Below the pieces are notes generated by a model, which worked only from the letters and a program-made list of their open reading frames with translations, ran no database searches and was not told the DNA's origin. Positions 1-8,331 of a stretch of DNA of 64,000 bases are shown in pieces; the first letter of the stretch is position 1, and each line of letters starts with the position of its first letter. Position numbers and translations under genes: made by a program. Source of the stretch: Virgibacillus dokdonensis (lineage in GTDB: Bacteria; Bacillota; Bacilli; Bacillales; Amphibacillaceae); NCBI RefSeq assembly GCF_900166595.1, contig NZ_LT745763.1, positions 3,878,017 to 3,942,016 of the forward strand. Reading direction: 5' to 3'.

Positions 1-168
1 ACCATCATGTTTTTGAATAAACTCAGTCAAATCAATAGTTACATCATAAAAATCGTTCATTTTTTTGGGAGTTATATCCTCAACGTCGTACCCTAAATAC
101 ACAAGGCGCTGCTTAATAAATTCTTTAAGCTCAAATCCTTTAACATCACTACCCATTACTACTTTCAT
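1..168 (-). CDS. RpiB/LacA/LacB-family sugar-phosphate isomerase, 3' end outside window
   Basis: The gene begins with ATG at 168 after a GGAGG ribosome binding site and runs off the left edge, so only about 56 N-terminal residues are seen. The start MKVVMGSDVKGFELKEFIK matches the opening strand and helix of the RpiB/LacA/LacB fold (usually MKIAIGSDHAG). These enzymes interconvert aldose and ketose phosphates such as ribose-5-P/ribulose-5-P or galactose-6-P/tagatose-6-P in the cytoplasm. The usual His after GSD is Val here, which leans towards a LacA/LacB-like or divergent member. It follows a DeoR regulator gene by 26 bp, so the two probably form a sugar-utilisation operon. The substrate cannot be told from this fragment. 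Confidence 0.7.
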   Translation of the reverse strand, partial: MKVVMGSDVKGFELKEFIKQRLVYLGYDVEDITPKKMNDFYDVTIDLTEFIQKHDG

Positions 169-194
169 TTTTAAAACCTCCCATTTTATCGTTT

Positions 195-953
195 TTACAT
201 AATCATGTTGCACTTATTTTGATAATAATTTTTAAACTGGGGAGACAATTTACGATCAGTAACAATCCCGTCTATCGCATCAATGTGGCACAATACCTGA
301 AAAGCTTCTACACCAAATTTAGAGCTGTCTGCCAAAATATAATTCTCATCAGAATTTTTCAATATTATTTGTTGGACAACACCTTCCTCCTCTTCTGCAG
401 TAGTTATATGGTCATTTTTTATCCCATTTGTACCGATAAAGACTTTTTGGACTTTTATATCTTGTATCCACTTTCGTGTGAAATATCCAATAAAAGTTCC
501 CGTACGTTCACGTAATCTACCACCTATTAAAATAAGGTCATACCTTGCATCGTCCTTAAACCGATTAAACACCGAGATAGAATTGGTAATTATTTTTGCT
601 GCATTAACGTTTATATAATCATAAATGTATTCCGTTGTGGTTCCTGCACCAATGAACAAAACATCGTTTTCTTCAATTAATTCTGCTGCTTTTTTCGCTA
701 TATGCTTTTTCTCATCTATATGAAGCGCTTGTTTTTGCAAATGGGATAATTCAGTATAATGCGTCTTTTTCTGGACCCTTCTTTTTGCTCCCCCATGCAC
801 TCTTTCTATTAAACCCATTTCCTCCAGCTCCATTAAATCACGTCGAATGGTCATTTCAGCTACACTTAATAAATTGGAGGCTTCAGCTACCTTCAGAAAT
901 CCTTTCTCATCTATTAAATTCAATATTTGCTTTTGTCGATTTTCTTTCAACAT
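195..953 (-). CDS. DeoR-family transcriptional regulator
   Basis: A 252-residue DeoR-type repressor. Residues 1-57 form the winged helix-turn-helix with the family signature around TIRRDLMELE and VHGG. The rest is the sugar-phosphate sensing DeoRC domain, related to ribose-5-P isomerase, with the phosphate-binding GAGTTTEY stretch near residue 102 and a Gly-rich IGGRLRERTGTFIG segment. Family members are released from DNA by a phosphorylated sugar. The start has a strong AGGAGG site. It lies just upstream of, and probably co-transcribed with, the RpiB/LacA-like isomerase gene, so it likely controls that operon and itself. The effector is not known. Confidence 0.88.
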   Translation of the reverse strand: MLKENRQKQILNLIDEKGFLKVAEASNLLSVAEMTIRRDLMELEEMGLIERVHGGAKRRVQKKTHYTELSHLQKQALHIDEKKHIAKKAAELIEENDVLFIGAGTTTEYIYDYINVNAAKIITNSISVFNRFKDDARYDLILIGGRLRERTGTFIGYFTRKWIQDIKVQKVFIGTNGIKNDHITTAEEEEGVVQQIILKNSDENYILADSSKFGVEAFQVLCHIDAIDGIVTDRKLSPQFKNYYQNKCNMIM

Positions 954-997
954 ATCCAGCCTCCTGTTCTTTTATGTTTGAATTGTTCTATAATGTT

Positions 998-1026
998 AGT
1001 ATAGTATATGAAAGCGTTTCATTCAA
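998..1026 (-). promoter_or_regulatory. Promoter of the DeoR operon with a palindrome in its spacer
   Basis: On the minus strand TTGAAT (1021-1026) and TATACT (998-1003) are separated by 17 bp, a good SigA promoter. The spacer holds a perfect odd palindrome at 1008-1022, ATGAAA-GCG-TTTCAT. It resembles a catabolite-responsive element but is one base short of the canonical 14-mer, so it could be a CcpA site or the DeoR operator. Either would block RNA polymerase by its position. Confidence 0.6.
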
Positions 1027-1553
1027 TCTTATTCCTAGTTTGTTCAAACATAATTCATAATTGAATTCACAGCCATTATAATGTAAATCAAGAAATAAAT
1101 TGCCTTTAATACTTAGTTACAACCTTAGAAGGATTGCAGATTTTTATATGTTCGTTAAAGAATGGTTATTGTTCGAACAAAACAAACATTTTCGATCTTT
1201 TCATTGCTATAAAGTTATTAAAAATCTAGCACTCAAATTTACTCATGAATGGGAGCTTGTTTAGCCAGGTTATCATTCATATTCTAACTTACAGCATCAT
1301 AGCTGATTTTAAAATCCATTATTTTTTGCATGGCATACTTTTCTTTAAATACTTTCATAATAGAGAAGATAGTCTGCTAAATGAAAACATAACGTTTCCA
1401 TTAAAATAACGAAGAGCGCAGATTCCCATCTACGCTCTTCGTGTATTCCAAATATAAGGTAGTGTAAGACGCCCATTTTCATCATTAGAAGACGTCAGTC
1501 AGGGGATAAAACCATAAAGCGAAGACCCACTCTGATTAAAACTCCCCTTCATG
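1027..1553. other. Intergenic region with one hairpin
   Basis: No coding potential was recognised here. The only clear structure is the inverted repeat at 1410-1441, described separately. The rest is AT-rich spacer between the S9 peptidase gene and the DeoR operon. Confidence 0.5.
1398..1441 (-). terminator. Probable terminator of the S9 peptidase gene
   Basis: A 9-bp stem, CGAAGAGCG (1410-1418) pairing with CGCTCTTCG (1433-1441), with a 14-base loop. In the minus direction it is followed by the T-rich TTATTTTAA. It lies 112 bp after the peptidase stop codon. Confidence 0.5.
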
Positions 1554-3350
1554 CTAGCTATCTCTGTGCTGATCTAAAAAGTCAAGCATACGTTGATACA
1601 CTTTAATTTCGTTCTCTTTTTTAGAAAAGCCATGTCCTTCATCTTCAAGTACAAGATAGTCAACATCACGACCTTTTTCCTTCAATTTAGCGACAATTTG
1701 GTCCGATTCTGCTTTTACAACTCGAGGATCTTTCGCACCTTGGATGACGAGCATTGGCTTTGTCATACCTTCTAAGTACGTTACAGGGGAATCCGTAATG
1801 AATCGTTCTTTGTCTCGTTCTGGATCGCCAAGCCAACGGTCCATCATTGGTTTCCAATGCGGAGGCACCGAGTTTACAAATGTAAATAAGTCAGACGGTC
1901 CAAAAATATCTACAACAGCTTTAAAGTACTCAGGATGGCGACCATGCAATAGTAGCGCCATATAACCACCGTAGCTTCCACCAACTAAAAATAATTTTTC
2001 TTTCGTAGTAATGTCGTTATCAAATAACCACTTTATTCCTTCCAAACAATCAAGACGCGGTCCCTCTCCCCAGTCTTGTTCAACCATCTTTACAAATGAT
2101 GCTCCGTATCCAGTACTTCCTCGGAAATTAGGGGCAAATATCGAATAACCACGATTTAGCAGTGCTTGAAACATGGAACGGAATTCTTTTCGTTCTGCTG
2201 CTTGTGGTCCACCATGCGGCCAAAAAATAGTATAGCCATTATCATAGTGGGCGTGAGCTTTAAATAATAATGCTTCGATTTCCATTCCATCATAGGACCG
2301 GTACGTCACAACCTCAGGCACAACCATCTCTTCACTGGCAACGCCGAGAACACGATTATTCGTTAGCATCGTCCAACTTCCACCCTCGTATGTACACCGA
2401 TAAATATTTGCCGGTGATGTCGCCGCTCTACCTAACACATAAAGATTGCCTGACTTCGCAACTACCAATTGATCGATCGTGTCTGTTGGTGCATCTATCG
2501 TAAGCAGCTCTTTTTTTATAAGATCAAATTGATATAGCTTATCCGTCACCCCTTTTTCTGTTACGAAATAAAAGCATTGTTTTTCCTTGTTCCATTTTAG
2601 GAAATTAATACTTTCTTCTTCAACGGCTATAACTTTAGAAAATGTTCTGCTATTCACATCGAACTTGGCTAAATACGTATATTCATCCTCATAATCGGTT
2701 AAAAAGAAAATCGTCGTTTCGTCTACAAATACTGGATCCATGACAACATGTACTTTCTCCGTGTCAGAAGTTAACGGGATCTGTTCTGTGCCCACTTTTA
2801 CAAATCCTATAACATATGTGTTGGCATACGTCTGTGTAAAAACAAAGGCCTTTTCTTCTTCAGAAACAGCTTCTAAAAAAGTTGGGCCTACTTCGCCCAC
2901 ATGAAGCAAGGTATCTTTTTCCTCCTTCAAATGGCGAACACGCGTATTTAAAAATGATGCATTTCCTTCCGATGTCATATAATAAATACGCTCACCGTCA
3001 TCACTCAAGTGCGCAAAAAAGTACTTTTCTTCCGGGTCTCCAGTAACAAGCGGCTGTGGCAGCCCTCCTTCTGGTGGTATAGCATAAATATGATGATTTT
3101 CATCACCATCCTGATCAAACCCTGCTAGTACATAACGATTTTCCGGATCACATTTTAGAAAGCTACACGATTCTTCGCGATGAGCAAATAAATATGGGAA
3201 CGTATTTGGCAAGTCCATTGCCCACACGTTCATTTTTCCATTTAAATTGGTGCTGAATAGGACCCTTTTTTCATTAGGAGTTACAGTAAAATTAGTGATG
3301 GCAAACGTGCGAGAGAACTGTTCCACAGTAGGTTTCGGAAATGGTATCAT
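1554..3350 (-). CDS. S9-family (prolyl oligopeptidase-like) serine peptidase
   Basis: A 598-residue two-domain hydrolase. The N-terminal ~340 residues carry repeated beta-propeller-like blades that gate the active site in this family. The C-terminal alpha/beta-hydrolase domain holds the catalytic triad: nucleophile Ser in GGSYGGYMA, Asp in QGAKDPRV and His in DEGHGF. No signal peptide or membrane segment is visible, so it should be cytoplasmic and degrade short peptides, often oxidised or acylated at the N-terminus. It begins with ATG after GAAGGGAAG. It stands alone, with a hairpin downstream. The exact specificity (acylaminoacyl versus dipeptidyl peptidase) cannot be read from sequence. Confidence 0.88.
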   Translation of the reverse strand: MIPFPKPTVEQFSRTFAITNFTVTPNEKRVLFSTNLNGKMNVWAMDLPNTFPYLFAHREESCSFLKCDPENRYVLAGFDQDGDENHHIYAIPPEGGLPQPLVTGDPEEKYFFAHLSDDGERIYYMTSEGNASFLNTRVRHLKEEKDTLLHVGEVGPTFLEAVSEEEKAFVFTQTYANTYVIGFVKVGTEQIPLTSDTEKVHVVMDPVFVDETTIFFLTDYEDEYTYLAKFDVNSRTFSKVIAVEEESINFLKWNKEKQCFYFVTEKGVTDKLYQFDLIKKELLTIDAPTDTIDQLVVAKSGNLYVLGRAATSPANIYRCTYEGGSWTMLTNNRVLGVASEEMVVPEVVTYRSYDGMEIEALLFKAHAHYDNGYTIFWPHGGPQAAERKEFRSMFQALLNRGYSIFAPNFRGSTGYGASFVKMVEQDWGEGPRLDCLEGIKWLFDNDITTKEKLFLVGGSYGGYMALLLHGRHPEYFKAVVDIFGPSDLFTFVNSVPPHWKPMMDRWLGDPERDKERFITDSPVTYLEGMTKPMLVIQGAKDPRVVKAESDQIVAKLKEKGRDVDYLVLEDEGHGFSKKENEIKVYQRMLDFLDQHRDS

Positions 3351-3404
3351 TTTATTTTCTTCCCTTCATTTAAGTTAGATTTAGTAGAATGCAAATGAGA
3401 ATAA

Positions 3405-3500
3405 GGTTAGAAAACCTTGGCTTAACGCCTTTCCTTTATGGAGAAAACGGTAGTTTTGCTTATGCTATGCATCTTAGAATCTTCTAATTTTCTATACCAC
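3405..3500 (+). repeat. Dispersed intergenic repeat, copy A
   Basis: One of about ten copies of the 70-100 bp element in this window. It begins GGTTAGAAAACCTTGGCTTA, continues with a GG(A)GAAAACGGTAGTTTTGCTTA block and ends TTTCTATACC. It lies between the S9 peptidase gene and the small membrane protein gene. Confidence 0.6.
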
Positions 3501-3852
3501 AAAAGGCCTCCCCTAACTTATGACTTATGAGCATGACGTAAAAGCAATTGAAAAGAAATTGCACTTTGAATTATTACATAGTGGAAGCACTTTATTTCCA
3601 CCTTCATTAATATATGTCTCTATGATTCGCTGAAAATGCTATTATTTTTAGACTAGTTTCAAAATTAATCTATGTCAAGTTTTTATACGTTTCATGTTAC
3701 CATCCAGGAAGTAAGAAAAGATCGGATGTTCACCAATTTTAGCGAAAAACACCATCGTTTGGCATAAACTATAAATTCATAGTACTCGATACGTTTAAAT
3801 GTATAATACAATTTAATGAATCTGTATGTGCTAATTAGAAGGGAACGATTTT

Positions 3853-3972
3853 ATGGGAAGAAATAGAAATGATAACGAGAAAGATCTATTTGATAGAGCA
3901 TTTATTGGTAGTCCTGCTTTTATGATCGTACTAGTAATAATAGGCAGTATGACCTTTAATTACTTTAAATAA
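3853..3972 (+). CDS. Small single-pass membrane protein (39 aa)
   Basis: A short reading frame starting ATG at 3853 after a GAAGGGAA ribosome binding site. Its 39 residues open with a charged head (MGRNRNDNEKDLFDR) and continue with a hydrophobic segment of about 20 residues (AFMIVLVIIGSMTF), ending YFK. This is the layout of a small N-in membrane peptide. A TATAAT box lies 45 bp upstream (3802-3807), without a clear -35. No family is recognised. The correct spacing of ribosome site and start and the clear membrane segment argue for a real gene, but at this length chance is possible. Confidence 0.45.
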   Translation: MGRNRNDNEKDLFDRAFIGSPAFMIVLVIIGSMTFNYFK

Positions 3973-3988
3973 ACACACTTTGTAAGTA

Positions 3989-4121
3989 AATCACACGTAA
4001 TGCCGCCTCGATTCTTTCATCTAACGTATGTTTACTTCTTCTTTTAGACATAGAAAATGCCCCCAATATCGTAGTAAAGAGTTTTTATTATTTCTCTGTC
4101 TACCATAGTGGGAGCATATCA
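3989..4121 (-). mobile_element. Solo IS3/IS150-type end fragment
   Basis: These 133 bp match 23396-23528, the transposase-start end of the complete IS in this window, with a single difference (G versus A near 4002). The fragment carries the IS terminus ending GCATATCA and about the first 21 codons of OrfA. The rest of the element is absent. It lies between the 39-aa gene and hrtA, 28 bp downstream of the hrtA stop codon. Near-identity suggests a recent insertion followed by deletion. Confidence 0.85.
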
Positions 4122-4149
4122 TGCAACGGGATGGGTACCTCCCTAGTCG

Positions 4150-4809
4150 TTAACCCAATTCCACTTTTCCATCGCGAATAGTAATGATTCTGTCAGCATA
4201 GCCTAAAACGCGCTCATCATGCGTTACCATTACACCCGCTTTATTGCCCTCTTTCACCTCATTAGCGAGTAGCTTGACGACTTCCTGTCCGCGACTAGAG
4301 TCGAGGCTTGCTGTCGGCTCGTCCGCCAATATAAGTTTCGGATCATTCACTAATGCTCTAGCAATAGCTACTCGCTGCCTTTCCCCACCAGAAAGCTCAT
4401 TCGGATAATGATGAATACGGTGCTCTAAACCAACATGAGCAAGTATGTCTGTTTTTTGCTGCTTCGATTTATGAGCAAGGGCAGAAATAACATTTAATTG
4501 ATCCTTCACTTTTAAATATGGAAGTAAATGAGCGGCTTGAAAAATAAACCCGATTTTTTCCAACCTGCGCTTCGTTACTTCTTTCTTAGATAGCGTTACA
4601 ATATTTTCCCCATCCAGTAAAACTTTGCCGCTAGTAGGTGATAATAATGCGCCTGCAATAGATAACAGCGTACTTTTTCCTGATCCTGAAGGACCAACGA
4701 CTGCTACAAATTCTCCAGCCTGCACCTGTAAAGAAGCATCATTTAAAGCAACATACTCTTTTGGTCCATCTTGATATACTTTATGGACATGCTCTAATAC
4801 TAACGTCAT
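4150..4809 (-). CDS. hrtA: Haem efflux ABC transporter, ATP-binding protein HrtA
   Basis: A 219-residue ATPase of the MacB/LolD-type clade. It has Walker [10 protein letters not shown] (~40), the signature [15 protein letters not shown] (~139), Walker B LILADEPT and the switch His in VMVTHDE. Its gene overlaps hrtB by 4 bp. With the FtsX-like permease HrtB it forms an exporter that relieves haem toxicity by extracting haem from the membrane. The identification rests on the whole locus: HssR, HssS and HrtB next to it all resemble the Staphylococcus aureus proteins. A solo IS end lies just downstream. Confidence 0.88.
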   Translation of the reverse strand: MTLVLEHVHKVYQDGPKEYVALNDASLQVQAGEFVAVVGPSGSGKSTLLSIAGALLSPTSGKVLLDGENIVTLSKKEVTKRRLEKIGFIFQAAHLLPYLKVKDQLNVISALAHKSKQQKTDILAHVGLEHRIHHYPNELSGGERQRVAIARALVNDPKLILADEPTASLDSSRGQEVVKLLANEVKEGNKAGVMVTHDERVLGYADRIITIRDGKVELG

Positions 4810-5843
4810 GTTGCCACCCCCTCAATCGCTTCTAGTGGATCAATCTGGATCACTTGATAAAGCGATACGACTGCCCCTAACACAGATACCACGATAATAA
4901 TAATCGCTGGTTGTACAATTGTTGCCATGTTCAAAATAAATGGCATATCAGCTGGGAATAATGCGCCGAGTCCAAAGCTAATCGCTGTAGCAATCCCTAC
5001 GCTAACGATAGAAAGAAGAATAACCTGGGTGATTAATCCCGAAATTAAATATTTATTATTCGCACCAAGCGCTTTTAAAACACCGAATTGGTCTCGTTTT
5101 TGTAACGTCATTACATAGAAAAACACGGCTAGTACAAACGCAGTAATGACATACAAAAAAATAATCATCATGTTGAGGGAAGCTTGTTCTTGTGAATAAC
5201 TTGGAATACCATGAAGAGCATCCATTTTAGGAATAGTGGAATAAGCACCATCTGCTACTGATTCCCCTTTTACCGCCACCGCATTCACTTGTTCCAAATC
5301 ATCGCTTTTAACAAACACAACTGGTGTATGGCTATAACGTTGCTCTGTTGTAAACCCAGCTACGACATAGGTCGTTTCCTCACCCAACTGTAATTCATCA
5401 CCTAATTGAATGCCATCCTGCTTTAGACTTTCATCCGCTAGCACTTCATTTTCTTGCTTAGGAGACCTCCCTTCCGTTACTTCCGGAATTAACATACCAT
5501 CACGTTCTGTTGCAAATAATGCTAGGCTAATTTGCTTGTCTCCACCACCGACTGTTGCATTCATCATTTGGATAGAGAGCGTATTAGCCTCCTGTTCTTG
5601 ATCATTTATTATTTCCTTTGCTTGATGCATTGGAATAAATGAGCTGCCTAACTCGCCTTCTGCTTCCGCTTCTAAGACAAGGGAGTCGGCTGTTAAACCT
5701 TGAATAGAAGATGCATTATCTGCAGATAAGCCTTCAGCTAAACCAGATACAATAAAAATAAGACTTACCGTTAACGTTGTAATTAAGCCGATTAAAATAT
5801 ATTTTGTTTTTGCAAATAAGAGTTCTCTAATGGCCAGAAACAT
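4806..5843 (-). CDS. hrtB: Haem efflux ABC transporter permease HrtB
   Basis: A permease of 345 residues with an N-terminal membrane helix, an extracellular domain of roughly 190 residues and three C-terminal helices, the FtsX/MacB topology. The motifs LNMMI...FFYVMTLQK, GVLKALGA and the C-terminal IDPLEAIEG follow staphylococcal HrtB closely. The first possible start codon at 5867 falls inside the promoter. The ATG at 5843 (MFLAIRELLFAKTKYILI) follows a GGGAGGG ribosome site and matches the family's N-terminus, so it is preferred. The gene lies downstream of hssS behind its own HssR-box promoter and overlaps hrtA. Confidence 0.9.
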   Translation of the reverse strand: MFLAIRELLFAKTKYILIGLITTLTVSLIFIVSGLAEGLSADNASSIQGLTADSLVLEAEAEGELGSSFIPMHQAKEIINDQEQEANTLSIQMMNATVGGGDKQISLALFATERDGMLIPEVTEGRSPKQENEVLADESLKQDGIQLGDELQLGEETTYVVAGFTTEQRYSHTPVVFVKSDDLEQVNAVAVKGESVADGAYSTIPKMDALHGIPSYSQEQASLNMMIIFLYVITAFVLAVFFYVMTLQKRDQFGVLKALGANNKYLISGLITQVILLSIVSVGIATAISFGLGALFPADMPFILNMATIVQPAIIIIVVSVLGAVVSLYQVIQIDPLEAIEGVAT

Positions 5844-5867
5844 GTTGTTCCCTCCCGTTCTGACCAT

Positions 5868-5900
5868 AGTATAGCTCCTATATATGAACAGAGGATGAAC
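5868..5900 (-). promoter_or_regulatory. hrtBA promoter with HssR direct-repeat box
   Basis: On the minus strand GTTCAT occurs twice with an 11-bp period (5895-5900 and 5884-5889), the second extended to GTTCATATA. This copies the geometry of the S. aureus hrtAB operator (GTTCATATT repeats 11 bp apart). The repeats cover the expected -35 position. A TATACT -10 box follows at 5868-5873. This predicts haem-inducible transcription of hrtBA by HssR. Confidence 0.8.
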
Positions 5901-5906
5901 GAATCG

Positions 5907-7286
5907 TTACACTTGCGGTAGGATGACGACTACCTTCGTCCCTTGACCGAGTTCGCTATCCACCATAATTGTCCCCTCGTGCAACTCCACAATCTTCTTC
6001 GCAATCGCTAATCCAAGACCCGTACCTCCTTCTTTCCTCGTTCGAGCCTTATCCACTTTATAAAAACGGTCAAAGATTTGACGCAGATCTTCCTCAGCAA
6101 TGCCAATCCCAGTATCCGACACCACCACTTGCACGTCATTTTTTCGCTTTTGTACATGGATGAAAACATCTCCGCCATCTGGCGTGTAACGAATCGCATT
6201 CGTCATCACATTCATCCATACTTGATAAAGAAGCTTTGGCTCACCTTTCATCCATGTATCATGGTTATCAAATTGTATGGTTATATGTTTTTGTCTCCAT
6301 TGCCATTCCAATGTGGATATAATATCTTTCCATTGTTCATTAACATGAAACGTTGTAAATTCGAACTTTTCCTCCGTTTGGTCTAGCTGGGATAGTGTTA
6401 GTAATTGCCTGCTTAAAGCAGATAGCCGTTTACTTTCTTTCTCTATAATGGATAAGTAATAACGTCTCGCATCCTCCGTTAATTCTTCTTCTTGCAGCGC
6501 TTGAGAAAATCCTTGAATCGAGGTAAGTGGAGATTGAATCTCATGAGACACACTGGACACAAAAGCTTGTCTTTTTTCTTCCGTTTGCTGTAGACTCTGA
6601 CTCATTATGGAAAAGTCTTTGGCTAAACGACCAATTTCATCTTTTCGATGAACAGATAGCTTAATATGATAATTTCCGGCGGCTATTTTTCTTGTTGCTG
6701 CCTTTAGTAATTGAATTGGTTTCACTATCCATCGTGTACTAAACAAAATAAATAGAAAACTAAGCAATAAGATTAAAACAATAAGCACAGCAAAGAAAAG
6801 CCGCATTTCTCCAAATTGCTGCGCGGAATTAGGGCGCACAAATAGTGCATATTCCGATCCCTCATTGCTTTCAATAGGAATACCAATTGTATTTGCCAGC
6901 GTATGATCAAAAAAACCTGTTACAAATAAACGCCACGGATAGTTTTTTATACCATGATAGATTTCGCCAGCCAATACGCGATCTACCACTTCCCTAGAGG
7001 TTTGCTCTTCATCGAATGGCTTTCCAAAGGATCGATCACTTCCATATGGATCGGTTAAATAAAATGAATAACCTAAATCCGTTATTTCAGACAAATATTC
7101 ATCCAGTGGCTGCTCACTACTTTTATATAAATCAACAATATTATGCGCAATGTCTGTAACTTTGGCATCGTTTTTTGGCTTTAAAACATATTGGTAATAT
7201 CCATTACTCACAATAAAAGCAATAATAGAACTGGCAATCATAATAACGAAAGTGGTTACTATAATACGAAAATATAATGTTCGCAT
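5907..7286 (-). CDS. hssS: Haem-sensing histidine kinase HssS
   Basis: A 459-residue membrane kinase. A first helix (residues ~9-30) is followed by an extracellular sensor of about 130 residues, then a second helix (~163-185), a HAMP domain, the HisKA box with the phosphorylated His in SSVSHEIQSPL, and the ATPase domain (MTNAIRYT, DTGIGI, GGTGLGLAI). The sensor stretch YHGIKNYPWRLFVTGFFD, and NTIGI after it, closely follow S. aureus HssS (YHGIKDKPFALFVTGFFD). The start overlaps the hssR stop (TAATG), so the two are translated together. HssS signals membrane haem stress to HssR. Confidence 0.9.
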   Translation of the reverse strand: MRTLYFRIIVTTFVIMIASSIIAFIVSNGYYQYVLKPKNDAKVTDIAHNIVDLYKSSEQPLDEYLSEITDLGYSFYLTDPYGSDRSFGKPFDEEQTSREVVDRVLAGEIYHGIKNYPWRLFVTGFFDHTLANTIGIPIESNEGSEYALFVRPNSAQQFGEMRLFFAVLIVLILLLSFLFILFSTRWIVKPIQLLKAATRKIAAGNYHIKLSVHRKDEIGRLAKDFSIMSQSLQQTEEKRQAFVSSVSHEIQSPLTSIQGFSQALQEEELTEDARRYYLSIIEKESKRLSALSRQLLTLSQLDQTEEKFEFTTFHVNEQWKDIISTLEWQWRQKHITIQFDNHDTWMKGEPKLLYQVWMNVMTNAIRYTPDGGDVFIHVQKRKNDVQVVVSDTGIGIAEEDLRQIFDRFYKVDKARTRKEGGTGLGLAIAKKIVELHEGTIMVDSELGQGTKVVVILPQV

Positions 7287-7975
7287 TAAGACTGTCCTCC
7301 CGCCTTTAGCGTTTCTAGCTTATATCCAACCCCTCGCACCGTTTGGATCGTAAAATCGCTTTGACAATGGGAAAACCGTTTCCTTAACCGTTTAATATGT
7401 ACATCTACTGTACGATCATTTCCTTCATATCCTAACCCCCACACATGCTCAATTAATTGCTCTCTCGTAAATATTTGATTAGGATAACTAGCTAATTGTG
7501 CTAACAGCTCAAACTCTTTTAAAGGCAGAATAATTGTTTTCCCACCTACTTGTACTTCATAATTTTTACGATTAATACACATCGTGCCAATTTGAATCTT
7601 ATCATCATGGATCATTTGAAATCTCCTGAGCAATGCCTTTAAGCGAAAAAGCACTTCTTTCGGCTCGAACGGTTTCACAATATAATCATCTGTTCCAGCA
7701 CGATAAGCTTTTTCCTTATCTGCAAGCTCTCCCTTTGCCGTCAACATAAGTACTGGAATATTATAAAATGTACGCATATGTTTACATAGATCAAATCCGT
7801 CCAGCTTAGGCATCATAATGTCGACAATAGCTGCTTGTACATCTGTTTGTTCCATGATGGATAATGCTTCTTCCCCATCCTCCGCTTCCACCATTTGATA
7901 ACCTTCCTTTTGTAAATACAATCGTAATAGTTCTCGAATATGCGCATCATCATCTACAACTAATACCGTAATCAA
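7286..7975 (-). CDS. hssR: Haem response regulator HssR
   Basis: An OmpR/PhoB-type regulator. The receiver domain has the acidic triad VVDDDAH, the phospho-acceptor Asp in VDIMMPKLDGFDLC and the Lys in IVKPF. The C-terminal winged helix ends RTVDVHIKRLRKRF and TVRGVGYKL. The stretch GTDDYIVKPFEPKEVLFRL tracks S. aureus HssR. An ATG lies at 7996, but the TTG at 7975 is preceded by AGGGGTG at proper spacing and gives the family N-terminus, so it is chosen. It is the first gene of hssRS and is expected to activate hrtBA through the box at 5881-5900. Confidence 0.88.
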   Translation of the reverse strand: MITVLVVDDDAHIRELLRLYLQKEGYQMVEAEDGEEALSIMEQTDVQAAIVDIMMPKLDGFDLCKHMRTFYNIPVLMLTAKGELADKEKAYRAGTDDYIVKPFEPKEVLFRLKALLRRFQMIHDDKIQIGTMCINRKNYEVQVGGKTIILPLKEFELLAQLASYPNQIFTREQLIEHVWGLGYEGNDRTVDVHIKRLRKRFSHCQSDFTIQTVRGVGYKLETLKAGGQS

Positions 7976-8143
7976 GTTTTTCACCCCTACTAACATATAT
8001 TTTGCATCTACTTCTCCATCTATAAGTAAATTGAACCATTTAATTATAGTATAAATAAGCGATGACCTCAGCCAATGATGAAGAACTTAGCTTTTCGCTA
8101 AATTTCACGGTAATAAACATTTTCTTTTTCTATAATCCAGAAA

Positions 8144-8182
8144 AAAAAGCCGAACAATTGCATGATCATTGTTCGGCTTTTT
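8144..8182 (-). terminator. Terminator after glmM
   Basis: A perfect stem, AAAAAGCCGAACAAT (8144-8158) with ATTGTTCGGCTTTTT (8168-8182), loop of 9. Flanking A and T runs make it usable from both sides. On the minus strand it ends in eight T residues and closes the cdaA-cdaR-glmM unit. The 150 bp between glmM and this hairpin hold no recognisable gene. glmS, which follows glmM in Bacillus subtilis, is absent here. Confidence 0.85.
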
Positions 8183-8331
8183 GTATAAAAAATGCTAACC
8201 ATCGCTATAGCACATCTCTTCGATTCCGTGCCTGTTCCTCAACAAACGCTACTCACAAAGTGTTCTACCAAATAGGCTTCGTTTTGCATTCGTTCTCTGC
8301 GTTATGTCCTAGCTTTTCTTATACCTTTTTA

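Noticed and set aside
8183..8331. glmS ribozyme expected after glmM
   Set aside because: The spacer lacks the conserved ribozyme core and no glmS gene follows within the window.
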